From Balneolaceae bacterium (GTDB taxonomy: Bacteria; Bacteroidota; Rhodothermia; Balneolales; Balneolaceae), in assembly GCA_034521445.1 (NCBI GenBank), contig JAXHMM010000001.1, positions 1 to 46,148 of the forward strand: 46,148 bases of DNA, read 5' to 3'. Below are positions 33,038 to 41,391 of the stretch, piece by piece. A program made the translations under genes and the position numbers. Each line of letters begins with the position of its first letter. Within the stretch, counting starts at the first letter, position 1. The notes under the pieces are model-generated. The model saw nothing but the letters and a program-made list of their open reading frames with translations, did no database searches and was not told where the DNA came from.

Positions 33038-33640
33038 TCAGGATTCCTCCCCGTCACGAATAAACTCCATGGCTTCCTCTAGCTCCTTTTCCAGGGGTGC
33101 GAATTTCCGGCGCACCGTGTCGCGGTTGCGCTTCCATACCCAGCCCCCCATGGCCAGCACCAGTGTAATGTAGCCTGCCTTGAAGGCCCAGCCGGACTGG
33201 AATCCCAGGGCGAAGATCAGCAGCCCCACCGTCAGCGGCAGGATATACCACCAGGCGATGCTTCCCAGCAGCTTCTTCTGTTCGCGCACGCGCCGCAGTT
33301 CCCGCTCCAGGTGTACGGCCATAGGCAGGTCCACCATCGGCCGATCCTCCGTCTTGTGAACGTCGGTGGTCTTGAGGCGGTACCAGACCAGCAGGGCCCC
33401 GCTCACCAGCACCACGCTGCCCACCTGCTGCAGCAGCGACTCGGTTACAAAGAAATAGGCGCCGAAGAAGATGATGACCGCAATGCAGGCAAGTACCTCC
33501 AGGCGGTCGCGTGAGCGAATGCGCTCCTCGAAGGAGATCATCCGGTTATTGATGAGCATGAGCAGCTCGGAGCGGCTGTAGTTGGCTCCAGCTGCAGCTT
33601 TCTGTTGTTTCCAGATATCCTTCAGTTCGTCAAGCTCCAT
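33038..33640 (-). CDS. Membrane protein partner of the ECF sigma factor (putative anti-sigma)
   Basis: A 200-aa protein with two helical hairpins, about four transmembrane segments (LACIAVIIFFGAYFFVTESL; VGSVVLVSGALLVWYRL; IAWWYILPLTVGLLIFALGF; FKAGYITLVLAMGGWVW). The cytosolic N-terminus MELDELKDIWKQQ is typical of small proteins encoded next to ECF sigma genes in FCB bacteria. There is no zinc-binding HxxxCxxC motif. It overlaps the sigma gene by 11 nt, so the two are translationally coupled, and an anti-sigma role is the natural reading. This is inference from position. Confidence 0.65.
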   Translation of the reverse strand: MELDELKDIWKQQKAAAGANYSRSELLMLINNRMISFEERIRSRDRLEVLACIAVIIFFGAYFFVTESLLQQVGSVVLVSGALLVWYRLKTTDVHKTEDRPMVDLPMAVHLERELRRVREQKKLLGSIAWWYILPLTVGLLIFALGFQSGWAFKAGYITLVLAMGGWVWKRNRDTVRRKFAPLEKELEEAMEFIRDGEES

Positions 33641-34142
33641 TTTCTTCCTCGATGATTTTAGAGAGTTTCTTTTTGATGCGGTGCAGTTTTACCCCTACAT
33701 GGTTCTCGGTGATATCGGTTACGTAGGCGATTTCGGCGTAGCTGAAATCCTCCAGGTACATCGACAGGATGGCCTTTTCCGATGGATTGAGATGGGATAT
33801 GGCGTCGTAGAGGGTCGTGACGTGTTCCGGGGACTCCCCGTCGCCTGGGCGGGTCTGCCTGCGTCCGCGCCTGGAGACCTCTTCCCGGCGGTAGCGGTCG
33901 TGATAGTCGCGCCGGGTCCGCTTCTTGCGTACGAAGGAGATGGCGGTATTGAGGGCGATGCGGTAGGCCCAGGTGTGGATGGAAGCCCGGTCTTCGAAAG
34001 AGGGAAACGCACGCCATACCTGGATCAACATCTCCTGGTAGAGGTCTTTCTCCTCCGCGCTGCGGTCGGTATAGATGCGGCACAGGTGGTGGAAGCGCTC
34101 TTCGTTCTCCTCGACCAGCTCAAGAAACTGTTCTTCGGACAT
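33630..34142 (-). CDS. ECF-family RNA polymerase sigma factor
   Basis: A 170-aa sigma70-family ECF factor. Region 2 holds AEEKDLYQEMLIQVWRAFPS followed by IHTWAYRIALNTAISFVRK. After a basic linker (RKKRTRRDYHDRYRREE), region 4 carries the helix-turn-helix YAEIAYVTDITENHVGVKLH. The length is normal. The start is ATG 34142. The downstream membrane gene overlaps by 11 nt. A dyad about 90 nt upstream could take part in autoregulation. Confidence 0.9.
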   Translation of the reverse strand: MSEEQFLELVEENEERFHHLCRIYTDRSAEEKDLYQEMLIQVWRAFPSFEDRASIHTWAYRIALNTAISFVRKKRTRRDYHDRYRREEVSRRGRRQTRPGDGESPEHVTTLYDAISHLNPSEKAILSMYLEDFSYAEIAYVTDITENHVGVKLHRIKKKLSKIIEEENGA

Positions 34143-34229
34143 GGTGTTGCGGTTACATTGGGTTTGCCGGCACGTTCTTCCCGGCCTTGCATGGGTTGGT
34201 CGTCCGCCGGTGCCTGAATCTTACAGGAT

Positions 34230-34243
34230 ATTCCGTTCGGAAT
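34230..34243. promoter_or_regulatory. Perfect dyad ATTCCG-TT-CGGAAT upstream of the ECF sigma gene
   Basis: A 14-bp inverted repeat with 6-bp arms lies between the ALDH stop and the sigma-factor start. It is 87 nt from the sigma ATG. It may be an operator or a small hairpin. Confidence 0.35.
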
Positions 34244-34253
34244 GCCGGGCCGA

Positions 34254-35666
34254 TCATCGGGCGATGCGCAGCAGAAAGTCGGTCAGCCGGCGCTTGAGGC
34301 GGGTGTAGGGGGGACGAAGCAGGGCCCCGGGCGAAAACCGGCCCTGGTGCATGACGGCGCGTTTGTGCGAGAAGGTGCGGAAGCCGTCGAAACCGTGGTA
34401 GTTGCCCATGCCGCTGGGACCCACCCCACCGAAGGGCAGATGGTGCTGTACCAGGTGGAATATGCAGTCGTTGAAAGTGACCCCGCCGGAGCGGGTCTCC
34501 TGCAGCACCCGCTGGCGCCTGCCCCGGTTTCGGTCGAAGTAGTAGAGGGCCAGCGGATGGGGTCGGCCGTTAATGAAGGCGAGAGCCTCATCGAGGCTTT
34601 CGTAGCTCAGCACGGGCAGAACGGGCCCAAAAATTTCCTCCTGCATAAGGACCGTGGCCGGGTCGGACCCGAAGAGTAAGGTGGGCGGGAAGACCCCGTT
34701 TTCGGGAGTACACGTCTCCTTTCCTGGATTGAGTGTGACCACCCGGGCACCGCCGGCACGGGCTTTTTCCACACCCTCCCGGAGCCAGTCGTAGTGCTCC
34801 CGTCCCAGGATGCGGGTATAATCGTCGTTGTCCACCAGCCGGGGATAGAAACGGGACACTGCCCGGCGCGCCTCCCGTTCAAAGGCCTCTTCCTGTCCGC
34901 GCGGCAGCAGCAGGTAGTCCGGTGCCACACAGGTTTGACCCCCATTGTAGAGTTTACCGGCCATGATGCGGCGCGCTGCTATATCCGGGGGATAGCTCCG
35001 GTGCACGATGGCGGGGGATTTGCCGCCCATCTCCAGGGTGACGGGTGTGAGGTTTTCAGAGGCCGCACGCATCACCTTACGCCCGATGTGCGAGGAGCCG
35101 GTGAAAAAGAGATGGTCGAACGACAGGGAAGAGAAATCGGCCGCCAGATCGGGTCCACCGGTCACGCAGCATACGTAATCGGACTCGAAGGTGCGTTCCA
35201 CCATTTCGGCAATTTCCGCGGCCGAGCGGGGGGCGATCTCCGAGGGCTTCAGCATCACATGGTTACCGGCGGCCAGGGCGTCCACCAGAGGCGCCAGCGT
35301 GAGTTGCACCTGGTAGTTCCAGGCGCCCAGGATGCCGGCCACGCCCAGGGGCTGGTACTCATAACGTGCCGAGGCCGGCAGAAGAAACCAGGTTCCCGGA
35401 ACGCGTTCGCCCTTCATCCAGCTCCGGAGGTGCAACCTGGCGTGGCGGATTTGATCGTGCAGCGGAAAGAGTTCCAGCAGGCGGGTTTCGTCGCGGGATC
35501 GTCCCCCGAAATCGGCGTCCAGCGCGCTTGCCAGTCGCTCCCCATGCTCCTCCAGGGCGATGCCCAGCCGCCGGAGGGCGTCCATGCGCCGCCGGTAGCC
35601 GGGCGCGCCGCGGGCAAAGGCCCGCTTTTGCCGCTCAAGTAGTCCCGTGAGATCGGTATTACTCAT
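34254..35666 (-). CDS. Aldehyde dehydrogenase, ALDH3/coniferyl-aldehyde type
   Basis: A 470-aa NAD(P)-dependent aldehyde dehydrogenase of the class 3/fatty-aldehyde group, shorter than the common 490-500 aa forms. Motifs: VTLEMGGKSPAIV with general-base Glu, NGGQTCVAPDYLL with the catalytic Cys, FTGSSHIGRKVM, and HHLPFGGVGPSGMGNYHG. The start is ATG 35666 (MSNTDLTGLLERQKRAF), which overlaps the SDR stop by 4 nt. A frame-open ATG at 35996 adds 110 residues of Arg/His/Pro-rich shadow translation and is rejected. The C-terminal RRLTDFLLRIAR is amphipathic, as in membrane-associated fatty-aldehyde dehydrogenases. Likely oxidises the aldehyde made by the neighbouring SDR. Confidence 0.9.
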   Translation of the reverse strand: MSNTDLTGLLERQKRAFARGAPGYRRRMDALRRLGIALEEHGERLASALDADFGGRSRDETRLLELFPLHDQIRHARLHLRSWMKGERVPGTWFLLPASARYEYQPLGVAGILGAWNYQVQLTLAPLVDALAAGNHVMLKPSEIAPRSAAEIAEMVERTFESDYVCCVTGGPDLAADFSSLSFDHLFFTGSSHIGRKVMRAASENLTPVTLEMGGKSPAIVHRSYPPDIAARRIMAGKLYNGGQTCVAPDYLLLPRGQEEAFEREARRAVSRFYPRLVDNDDYTRILGREHYDWLREGVEKARAGGARVVTLNPGKETCTPENGVFPPTLLFGSDPATVLMQEEIFGPVLPVLSYESLDEALAFINGRPHPLALYYFDRNRGRRQRVLQETRSGGVTFNDCIFHLVQHHLPFGGVGPSGMGNYHGFDGFRTFSHKRAVMHQGRFSPGALLRPPYTRLKRRLTDFLLRIAR

Positions 35667-36484
35667 CGGTCGCGTCCCTTGAAGGTTTTCATGGAGTCGT
35701 AGATGCCAAACCAGTCGCCCACCACCTTGTCGAAGAGGCGGGAGGGCAGCAGACCCCTCAGCATGGGCAGCAGGTTGACGATCCATGGCATACGCAGGTG
35801 GCGGCTGCCGCGGTCTATGGCCCGGACGATGCGGGCTGCTGTCCTGCCGGGGTCGAGGATGGGCAGCAGGGGGGAGCGCACCCCCTCGAACATGCCGGTG
35901 TCGATGTAGTAGGGGGCCACGGTAAGCACCTTCACGCCGCTCTCTGCGCGCTCCATCTCCAGGTGCAGCGAATCGGACCAGCCGGTGAGGGCCCACTTGC
36001 TGGCACTGTAGGTAGCCATGTCGGGATTTCCCAGCATGCCGGCGGCCGAGGATATGTTGACGATGTGGCCACGGTCCCGTTCGATCATGCCTGGCAGCAG
36101 CTCGCGGGCCAGCAGCATGGGCGCCAAGCTGTTTACCTCCATGGTGGCGCGAATGGCCTCCGGGGACTGCAAGGCAAAGGGTCCGCCGGTCACGATCCCT
36201 GCGTTGTTGATCAGCACGTCGATAGATATGCCGGATTCCCGCACTTCGCCCAGCGCCCGGTCGACGGACTCCCGGTCGGTGACGTCCACCGTCTGTGTTG
36301 TGACAGCTCCACCGGTTTCACGCAGCTTCTGTGCGGCCTCCTCCAGGGCCTCCGGGCGGTTGTCCCAGGCCACCAGCCGGGGCACCCCGCGCTCCAACAT
36401 CTCCCGGGCCATCAGGAAACCGATGCCGGAGGCGCAGCCGGTAACGAGAGCGGTCTGGTAGCGGGACAGGTAATTCATAGGCAT
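35663..36484 (-). CDS. Short-chain dehydrogenase/reductase
   Basis: A 273-aa classical SDR. The NAD(P)-binding TGCASGIG motif is at residues 15-22 (VTGCASGIGFLMAREM), NNAG is present (DVLINNAGIVTGG), and the catalytic Ser and YxxxK are in NISSAAGMLG and YSASKWALTG. The C-terminal extension (LPILDPGRTAARIVRAIDRG, then hydrophobic segments) is like that of retinol/sterol-type SDRs. It is translationally coupled to the ALDH gene by a 4-nt overlap, suggesting an alcohol-to-aldehyde-to-acid route. An alternative start at the third codon (MNYLSRY) is possible. Confidence 0.88.
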   Translation of the reverse strand: MPMNYLSRYQTALVTGCASGIGFLMAREMLERGVPRLVAWDNRPEALEEAAQKLRETGGAVTTQTVDVTDRESVDRALGEVRESGISIDVLINNAGIVTGGPFALQSPEAIRATMEVNSLAPMLLARELLPGMIERDRGHIVNISSAAGMLGNPDMATYSASKWALTGWSDSLHLEMERAESGVKVLTVAPYYIDTGMFEGVRSPLLPILDPGRTAARIVRAIDRGSRHLRMPWIVNLLPMLRGLLPSRLFDKVVGDWFGIYDSMKTFKGRDR

Positions 36485-36514
36485 GCAGGAATTTCCTTTT
36501 GCACACGATACGGT

Positions 36515-36796
36515 CTATAAGGCGGTTTTTCCACCAGGACGTGAAAGTTCCTTCAGGCAGCTTAAGGTTCGGGCGGCAAAAATGAGAGCGGCGAGCCCGA
36601 AGGCAGGGATGATGATGACGGCGGGCATAATCTCCTGTCCGAGCATGCCCATGGCGATAATTTTGGCCGTGAGGGCAACCATCATAAGCACCAGGAAGAC
36701 CGGTGCCAGAAGGTAGCCGAGAGGTCGCTCCCTCAGCAGGAGCAAACCCGATACGAAAGCGAGCGGCAGCAGCAGACCCAGATCCAGTCCCTGCAC
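36515..36796 (-). CDS. Short membrane protein, probably the truncated C-terminal half
   Basis: Ninety-three residues with three helices (LGLLLPLAFVSGLLLL, then LGYLLAPVFLVLMMVALTAK, then PAVIIIPAFGLAALIFAART). From memory the QGLDLGL...RPLGYLLAP pattern is the second half of a longer conserved bacterial membrane family of about 200 aa. Here the frame upstream runs into the promoter and coding region of the divergent Rrf2 gene, with no membrane sequence, so the N-terminal half is missing. The start is uncertain: GTG 36796 is the best candidate, and a frame-open ATG at 37171 lies inside the Rrf2 gene and is not credible. It may be a pseudogene. Confidence 0.5.
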   Translation of the reverse strand: MQGLDLGLLLPLAFVSGLLLLRERPLGYLLAPVFLVLMMVALTAKIIAMGMLGQEIMPAVIIIPAFGLAALIFAARTLSCLKELSRPGGKTAL

Positions 36797-36812
36797 GATG
36801 AGCGGAATCCCT

Positions 36813-36843
36813 TTTGCTTTAAGACAAAGGAGTCTTAATTTTA
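36813..36843 (+). promoter_or_regulatory. Rrf2 gene promoter with operator palindrome in the spacer
   Basis: TTTG (36813-36816), a 19-nt spacer and TAATTTTA (36836-36843) match the FCB -33/-7 promoter. The 20-bp perfect inverted repeat TTAAGAC-AAAGGA-GTCTTAA (36819-36838) fills the spacer. The predicted start falls at or near the ATG at 36848, so the mRNA may be leaderless. Binding by the Rrf2 protein to its own promoter is inferred. Confidence 0.55.
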
Positions 36844-36847
36844 GATC

Positions 36848-37312
36848 ATGCTTTTGTCTCAAGCCTGCGTTTACGGAATGCGTGCCGCCATCTACCTGGC
36901 CTCCAGGGACGACGGCGGCTATGTCTCCATCGGTACCATCAGCGAGAAGCTGGAGATCTCCGCCTACTTTCTTACCAAGATCCTGCAGGACCTGACCAAA
37001 TCGGGCCTGCTGGAATCTCTCAAGGGTCCCCGCGGTGGAGTTCGCCTGAAAATGTCCGCGGGGGAGATTCGGCTCATCGACGTGGTGGAGGCCGTGGATG
37101 GCCTGGGGCTCGTCACCGATTGCATACTCGGCCTCCCCGGGTGCGGCGACCGCAAACCCTGTCCGGTGCACGAGGAGTGGGCCGAGGTCCGCAGCGAGCT
37201 TCGCGTTATGCTGGAGGAGAACACCCTGGCCGGACTGGCAGGGAAAGGCAAGAGCCTCAACCTACGCATCACGGAAGACGGGAAATTCGACTGGGCATCA
37301 GACGCCGGTTAG
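36848..37312 (+). CDS. Rrf2-family transcriptional regulator with Fe-S cysteines
   Basis: A 154-aa winged-helix regulator. The N-terminal MLLSQACVYGMRAAIYLAS and GPRGGVRL are standard Rrf2 features. Residues about 95-115 hold three cysteines (CILGLPGCGDRKPCPVHEEW), the [2Fe-2S] ligand set of IscR/NsrR-type members with C-x7-C-x5-C spacing. It should sense NO, iron-sulfur status or redox stress. The perfect palindrome between its -33 and -7 elements suggests negative autoregulation. Whether it is NsrR- or IscR-like cannot be decided from sequence alone; no isc/suf or NO-detoxification gene is adjacent. Confidence 0.9.
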   Translation: MLLSQACVYGMRAAIYLASRDDGGYVSIGTISEKLEISAYFLTKILQDLTKSGLLESLKGPRGGVRLKMSAGEIRLIDVVEAVDGLGLVTDCILGLPGCGDRKPCPVHEEWAEVRSELRVMLEENTLAGLAGKGKSLNLRITEDGKFDWASDAG

Positions 37313-37394
37313 TTTTTAAGTCACGGTCGTCCTCCGGAAAGACCGCCTGTTCCCGTACCCCCGATATATCCCTCGTTCCGGCGGTAGGCGTTGG

Positions 37395-37467
37395 TACCCC
37401 CACCAGGAATCGAACCTGGATCTGAGGTTTAGGAAACCTCCGTTCTCTCCGATTGAACTATGGGGGC
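37395..37467 (-). tRNA. tRNA-Arg(CCT)
   Basis: A 73-nt cloverleaf on the minus strand. The acceptor GCCCCCA pairs with TGGGGGT, the anticodon stem is GAGGT/ACCTC, the loop TTCCTAA gives anticodon CCT, and the T arm has GGTTCGATTCC. The discriminator is A. No CCA is encoded. Confidence 0.92.
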
Positions 37468-37639
37468 AGGTTATGTCCGGCGGCCAGCCGGGCGCGGCGA
37501 CCGGGTCCCAACGATAAGCATTTCGCACTTTAAAACGCAAGCGGCGAGGCGGCGGTAGGCCGGCAGTCCAGGATCTGTAACATCGCGGCCGAATTGCAGT
37601 ACAAGGAAACCCTGTTTATCCTTTCACCTGACCCGGACC

Positions 37640-40096
37640 ATGAAATCATATCTCCTGATCCTTTCCATGCTGCTGGCCGTCCTGGCGGCAGCCTCCCCCG
37701 ACGCCCGCGGCCAGGTTACCATACGGGGTACGGTCACCGACGCCGAAACGGGCGAAACCCTCCCCTCCACCAATATCTCCATCGAGGGCACCTATCGCGG
37801 CACCATCACCAACAAAGACGGCCGCTATACGCTGACCATCGCCGACTCCCTGCTGCCGGCCCGGCTGCGCGTGCGCTTTATCGGCTACAAGACCCAGCAC
37901 CGTACCATCACCGCCGAATCGGACACCCTGCAGGATTTCCGGCTCCCACGCTCTATCCATGAGCTGGGCCAGCTTGTGGTTTCAGGAGAGGACCCCGCCA
38001 TCCGCATCATGCGGGAGGTCATCCGGCGCAAGCAGATCTGGCGCGCTGAGCTGGAGACCTACCAGTCGGAGGCCTATACCCGCCAGGTGCTTTCCAACGA
38101 CACCTCCATTGTCATGATCAGCGAGACCGCCTCTACGGCGTACTGGGACCAGGATCGGGGGCACCGGGAGGTGGTCCACTCGAGGCGGCAGACGGCCAAC
38201 ATCCAGGAGAGCGAGAATTTTACGGGGGTGAGCTATGTACCGAATTTCTACGACGACAACATCGATGTGTCCAGTTACGACGTGATGGGGGTCACCCACC
38301 CGGACGCCCTGGACTACTACCACTTCGAGATCGCCGACCGCACCACCCTTGACGGGAAGACGGTCTACGAGATGAAAGTCAGCCCCAAACGCAAGTTGCA
38401 GCCCCTATTCGAGGGCACCATCTGGGTGCTGGACGAGGAGTATGCCCTGCTGGAGGTGCGCCTGCGTCCCACCGACGTGGTCAATTTCCCCCCGCCCGTA
38501 CGCGAGTTCGACACCTACTTCGAGCAGCAGTTCGACAATTACGGCGGTGATTTCTGGCTGCCGGTGGACATGCGTATCGAGGGGAGTGTGAAAATCTCCA
38601 TGATCGGGTTGGAGTTCCCGCGCATCGCCTTCCGGCAGGTGGCCCGCATCACCGATTATCGTGTGAATGAGGGCGTACCGGACTCTCTCTACGAGCAGGA
38701 GGGCACCATTTCGGCGGATGCCGATTCCGTGCGCAGCGACTCCATAACTGTCCGACGCCTTGAGCCCATTCCCCTCTCCCAAAGCGAGCAGGAAGCCTAC
38801 GCAAACCTGGACTCCACGGCCACCCTCGAGAAGGCTTTCCAGCCCAAGGGATTCCTGGTTACCTTGCTTGACCTGGACCTCTCAGTCGATGCCGGCGAGG
38901 GTTCCGGCGGGGGAGGTGGGGGCGATTCCGGTTCGGGCGGAAACGGCGGGAGCTCCGGCGATGGATTCAACTTGCCCGGAAGCCTGACGCCCGACCCGCG
39001 TTTCAACCGGGTGGACGAGCTCTATGCGGGGGCGCGCTATGAGATGGAACTTCTGGACGGACTGGACCTGGATCTGGGTGGCGGCTACAGCACCGGATAC
39101 GGCGAGTGGAGTTACGGCGGGGGACTGGATTACGCCTTTTCCTGGGGCGGCGGCATCTCCCAGCGTCTCTCCCTCTCCGGGCGCGCCGGTACAGCCACCC
39201 GTTTCGACTCCTTTATTTACCATCCCTATATGACCCTGCTGCCCAACCTGCTGGGCTATCGGAATTACTACGACTATTACCGAAGCGAGGGAGTGGAGCT
39301 CTCCTCCACCCTTTTCATCAACCGTCACGATTTTTCCCTGCAGGCCGGGTGGCGGAGCGGGGAGCACCGTTCCCTGGAGGCCAACAGCGCGTGGGACCTG
39401 CTGGGAAGGAGCAACACGCCCCGGTTTAATCCGCCGGTGGACGAGGGCAGGCTGGCCTCGGTGTTCGTGGAGGCGGGCTACAACCGGGACACGGGCTACA
39501 ACTTCGGTATTACGGGCATGAACCGCATCGAGGCGGGCCTGGAATATGCCCACCCCGACCTGGGCGGCGACTTCAGTTTCACCCGCCTCCATGCCCGCAT
39601 CGACTGGAATTTTCCCACCTTTTTGAATCGCCGCCTTTTCCCCAACACCCTCGACCTGTCGCTGACAGGAGGAACAAGCGCCGGCGAGCTGCCCATGCAG
39701 CGCATGGGTACGGTGGACGGGTCCCTCGGCTTATTCTCGCCTTTCGGCAGCCTGAAGACCCTGCGGAATCGTCCCTACGAGGGCGAGCACTGGCTGGCAC
39801 TCACCGCCGAACACAACTTCCGCACCGTGCCCTTTGAACTGCTCGGGCTCCGTCCGCTGGTCCAGCGCCACTGGAGCCTGATCGTTTTTGGGGGCATCGC
39901 CCGCACGTGGATTTCCGACAGCCGGTTTGCCGCCCTGGAAAACGAATTCGGGTTCATGCCGGCCGCCACTTCGCCGGTTCACTACGAGGCAGGGGTTTCC
40001 CTCAACGGCATACTCGGCATTTTCCGCGTTGATTTCGCCCAGCGTCTTGATGATCCCTCCTTCATGGTGAGCCTGAGCGTCTCCCGCTACTTCTGA
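37640..40096 (+). CDS. DUF5686 / carboxypeptidase-regulatory-like outer-membrane protein
   Basis: An 818-aa exported protein typical of the FCB group. A Sec signal peptide (MKSYLLILSMLLAVLAAASP) leads to a CarboxypepD_reg-like beta domain (about 25-110: TIRGTVTDAETGETLPSTNI, then GTITNKDGRYTLTIAD), then the DUF5686 region (about 115-400). A Gly/Ser-rich linker of about 30 residues (near 415-445) connects to a C-terminal beta-barrel of about 360 residues ending SLSVSRYF, an outer-membrane barrel terminus. DUF5686 proteins resemble TonB-receptor-like or surface assembly proteins; the cargo is unknown. The gene stands alone between tRNA-Arg and the OmpA gene, with a possibly bidirectional terminator behind it. 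Confidence 0.85.
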   Translation: MKSYLLILSMLLAVLAAASPDARGQVTIRGTVTDAETGETLPSTNISIEGTYRGTITNKDGRYTLTIADSLLPARLRVRFIGYKTQHRTITAESDTLQDFRLPRSIHELGQLVVSGEDPAIRIMREVIRRKQIWRAELETYQSEAYTRQVLSNDTSIVMISETASTAYWDQDRGHREVVHSRRQTANIQESENFTGVSYVPNFYDDNIDVSSYDVMGVTHPDALDYYHFEIADRTTLDGKTVYEMKVSPKRKLQPLFEGTIWVLDEEYALLEVRLRPTDVVNFPPPVREFDTYFEQQFDNYGGDFWLPVDMRIEGSVKISMIGLEFPRIAFRQVARITDYRVNEGVPDSLYEQEGTISADADSVRSDSITVRRLEPIPLSQSEQEAYANLDSTATLEKAFQPKGFLVTLLDLDLSVDAGEGSGGGGGGDSGSGGNGGSSGDGFNLPGSLTPDPRFNRVDELYAGARYEMELLDGLDLDLGGGYSTGYGEWSYGGGLDYAFSWGGGISQRLSLSGRAGTATRFDSFIYHPYMTLLPNLLGYRNYYDYYRSEGVELSSTLFINRHDFSLQAGWRSGEHRSLEANSAWDLLGRSNTPRFNPPVDEGRLASVFVEAGYNRDTGYNFGITGMNRIEAGLEYAHPDLGGDFSFTRLHARIDWNFPTFLNRRLFPNTLDLSLTGGTSAGELPMQRMGTVDGSLGLFSPFGSLKTLRNRPYEGEHWLALTAEHNFRTVPFELLGLRPLVQRHWSLIVFGGIARTWISDSRFAALENEFGFMPAATSPVHYEAGVSLNGILGIFRVDFAQRLDDPSFMVSLSVSRYF

Positions 40097-40162
40097 ACGG
40101 GCACGGCCGGTGCCGGCCCATTCCCTCCGCATCGGCATAGCGGCTGGCGGCATGTTTCGTCC

Positions 40163-40195
40163 AAAAAAAACGGGTCCCGATCGTCTCGGAACCCG
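40163..40195 (-). terminator. Rho-independent terminator of the OmpA/TSP3 gene
   Basis: A 10-bp stem (40171-40180 with 40186-40195, one G-U pair, 5-nt loop) is followed on the minus strand by eight T. On the plus strand it is followed by only CTTTT, so it may also weakly end the DUF5686 transcript. Confidence 0.88.
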
Positions 40196-40233
40196 CTTTT
40201 GATGGTCAAGAGCTTGTGCGCCCTGTTCTTGCC

Positions 40234-41136
40234 CTAGTTGTTGGGAGAGAACTGAAGGGTGCTGATGGGATGCGACTCGGCCCGGCGGTTTTTACGGCAA
40301 CCCTGACCCGGATCCTGGTCCATGCAGGGCACGGGGGCTTTGCCAAGACCGCGCGAATTGATGCGGTCGGCGGAGATGCCGTTCTCGATGTAGAAGTCGG
40401 TCACCGAGGCGGCGCGGCGCTGGCTGAGGCGCTGGTTGTACTGGTCGCCGCCCACGTGGTCGGTGTAGGCGTCGATGCGGATGTTGAAGCTGGGTGCGTT
40501 CATCAGCTGCTGGATGTTTTCCTTCAGCAGGCGCGCGGCTTCGGCATCGATGTTTGACATGTCGAAGTCAAAGTTGACGGTGGCCAGGTCACCCTCTTCC
40601 AGCCAGGCTGGGTCGGAGGCGTCGGTGGGGTTGGTGCCCATCTCGATCTCCTGGGCGTCGGAGAATCCGTCGCCGTCGCTGTCGCTGTTGTTGGGATCGG
40701 TGTTGTGGGTCATAACCTCGTCGTAGTCGTTGAGGCCGTCCCCGTCGCTGTCCGGGTTGTTGGGATCGGTGCGATACTGGTTGATCTCATCCCCGTCGTT
40801 GAGGCCGTCCCCGTCGCTGTCGGGGTTGTTCGGGTCGGTGTTGTGGGAGTTCACTTCAGCCCCGTCGGTCAGGCCGTCCCCGTCGGTGTCTTCGTTGAGG
40901 GGGTCGGTGTTGTACTGGTTGACTTCGTCTCCGTCGGTCAATCCGTCGCCGTCGGTGTCCGGGTTGTTGGGATCGGTTCCCAGGTCCATCTCTTCGGCAT
41001 CGGTCAGGCCGTCCCCGTCGGTGTCAACGGGCTCGGTCTGCTGCATGGTATCCTCTTGAGACTTACAACCGTATTGGACCGCAACGACGCCGCCCATCAG
41101 GAATAAAACGAGTAGTAGGTTGAGAGCTCTTTTCAT
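40234..41136 (-). CDS. OmpA-family protein with thrombospondin type 3 repeats
   Basis: A 300-aa outer-membrane lipoprotein-like protein. The N-terminus ([20 protein letters not shown], then YGCKS) carries a lipoprotein signal with Cys24. Residues 38-173 are six calcium-binding thrombospondin type 3 repeats of 22-23 residues built on DxDGDGLTDxxE. The C-terminal OmpA domain (about 185-295) has [20 protein letters not shown], the peptidoglycan-binding Asp and Arg, and a two-Cys loop ([10 protein letters not shown]) before NRRAE. It should anchor the outer membrane to peptidoglycan with a rigid Ca-loaded stalk. A -33/-7 promoter and a terminator frame a single-gene unit. Confidence 0.92.
   Translation of the reverse strand: MKRALNLLLVLFLMGGVVAVQYGCKSQEDTMQQTEPVDTDGDGLTDAEEMDLGTDPNNPDTDGDGLTDGDEVNQYNTDPLNEDTDGDGLTDGAEVNSHNTDPNNPDSDGDGLNDGDEINQYRTDPNNPDSDGDGLNDYDEVMTHNTDPNNSDSDGDGFSDAQEIEMGTNPTDASDPAWLEEGDLATVNFDFDMSNIDAEAARLLKENIQQLMNAPSFNIRIDAYTDHVGGDQYNQRLSQRRAASVTDFYIENGISADRINSRGLGKAPVPCMDQDPGQGCRKNRRAESHPISTLQFSPNN
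40618..41025 (-). repeat. Six tandem 66/69-nt repeats (TSP3 units) in the OmpA gene
   Basis: Six units of 66 or 69 nt encode the calcium-binding repeats. Units 2-5 are closely similar in DNA sequence, so in-frame gain or loss of units by recombination is plausible. Confidence 0.88.
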
Positions 41137-41225
41137 CGTGGTGTTACTCCTCTGTTGGTTTGATTGAAATATTGGGACTGATGTTGGTTGAGATCCTTTC
41201 CGCCCGCAGTGTTAAAAAGGAAAGC

Positions 41226-41257
41226 CCAAAATAATGAACCTTGCCATCTCAAACAAA
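41226..41257 (-). promoter_or_regulatory. -33/-7 promoter of the OmpA/TSP3 gene
   Basis: On the minus strand TTTG, a 20-nt spacer and TATTTTGG fit the FCB promoter pattern TTTG-N19/21-TAnnTTTG with one mismatch. The leader is about 83 nt, with GGAG shortly before the ATG at 41136. Confidence 0.5.
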
Positions 41258-41317
41258 AAATCTGCTCGAGAGTTAGCATAAAGATGAAATTCACCCTATA
41301 TTGGGAGCCTTCCAAAA

Positions 41318-41391
<74 letters not shown>

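Noticed and set aside
34254..35996. 580-aa version of the aldehyde dehydrogenase
   Set aside because: The extra N-terminal 110 residues are Arg/His/Pro-rich out-of-frame SDR sequence; the ATG at 35666 overlaps the SDR stop as expected for coupling.
37395..37467. tRNA-Arg as a phage or island attachment site
   Set aside because: No integrase, no direct repeat of the tRNA 3' end, and flanking genes are ordinary chromosomal genes.
40618..41025. Regular repeats at first glance like a CRISPR array
   Set aside because: Units are in-frame codons of TSP3 repeats with no spacers, and there are no cas genes.
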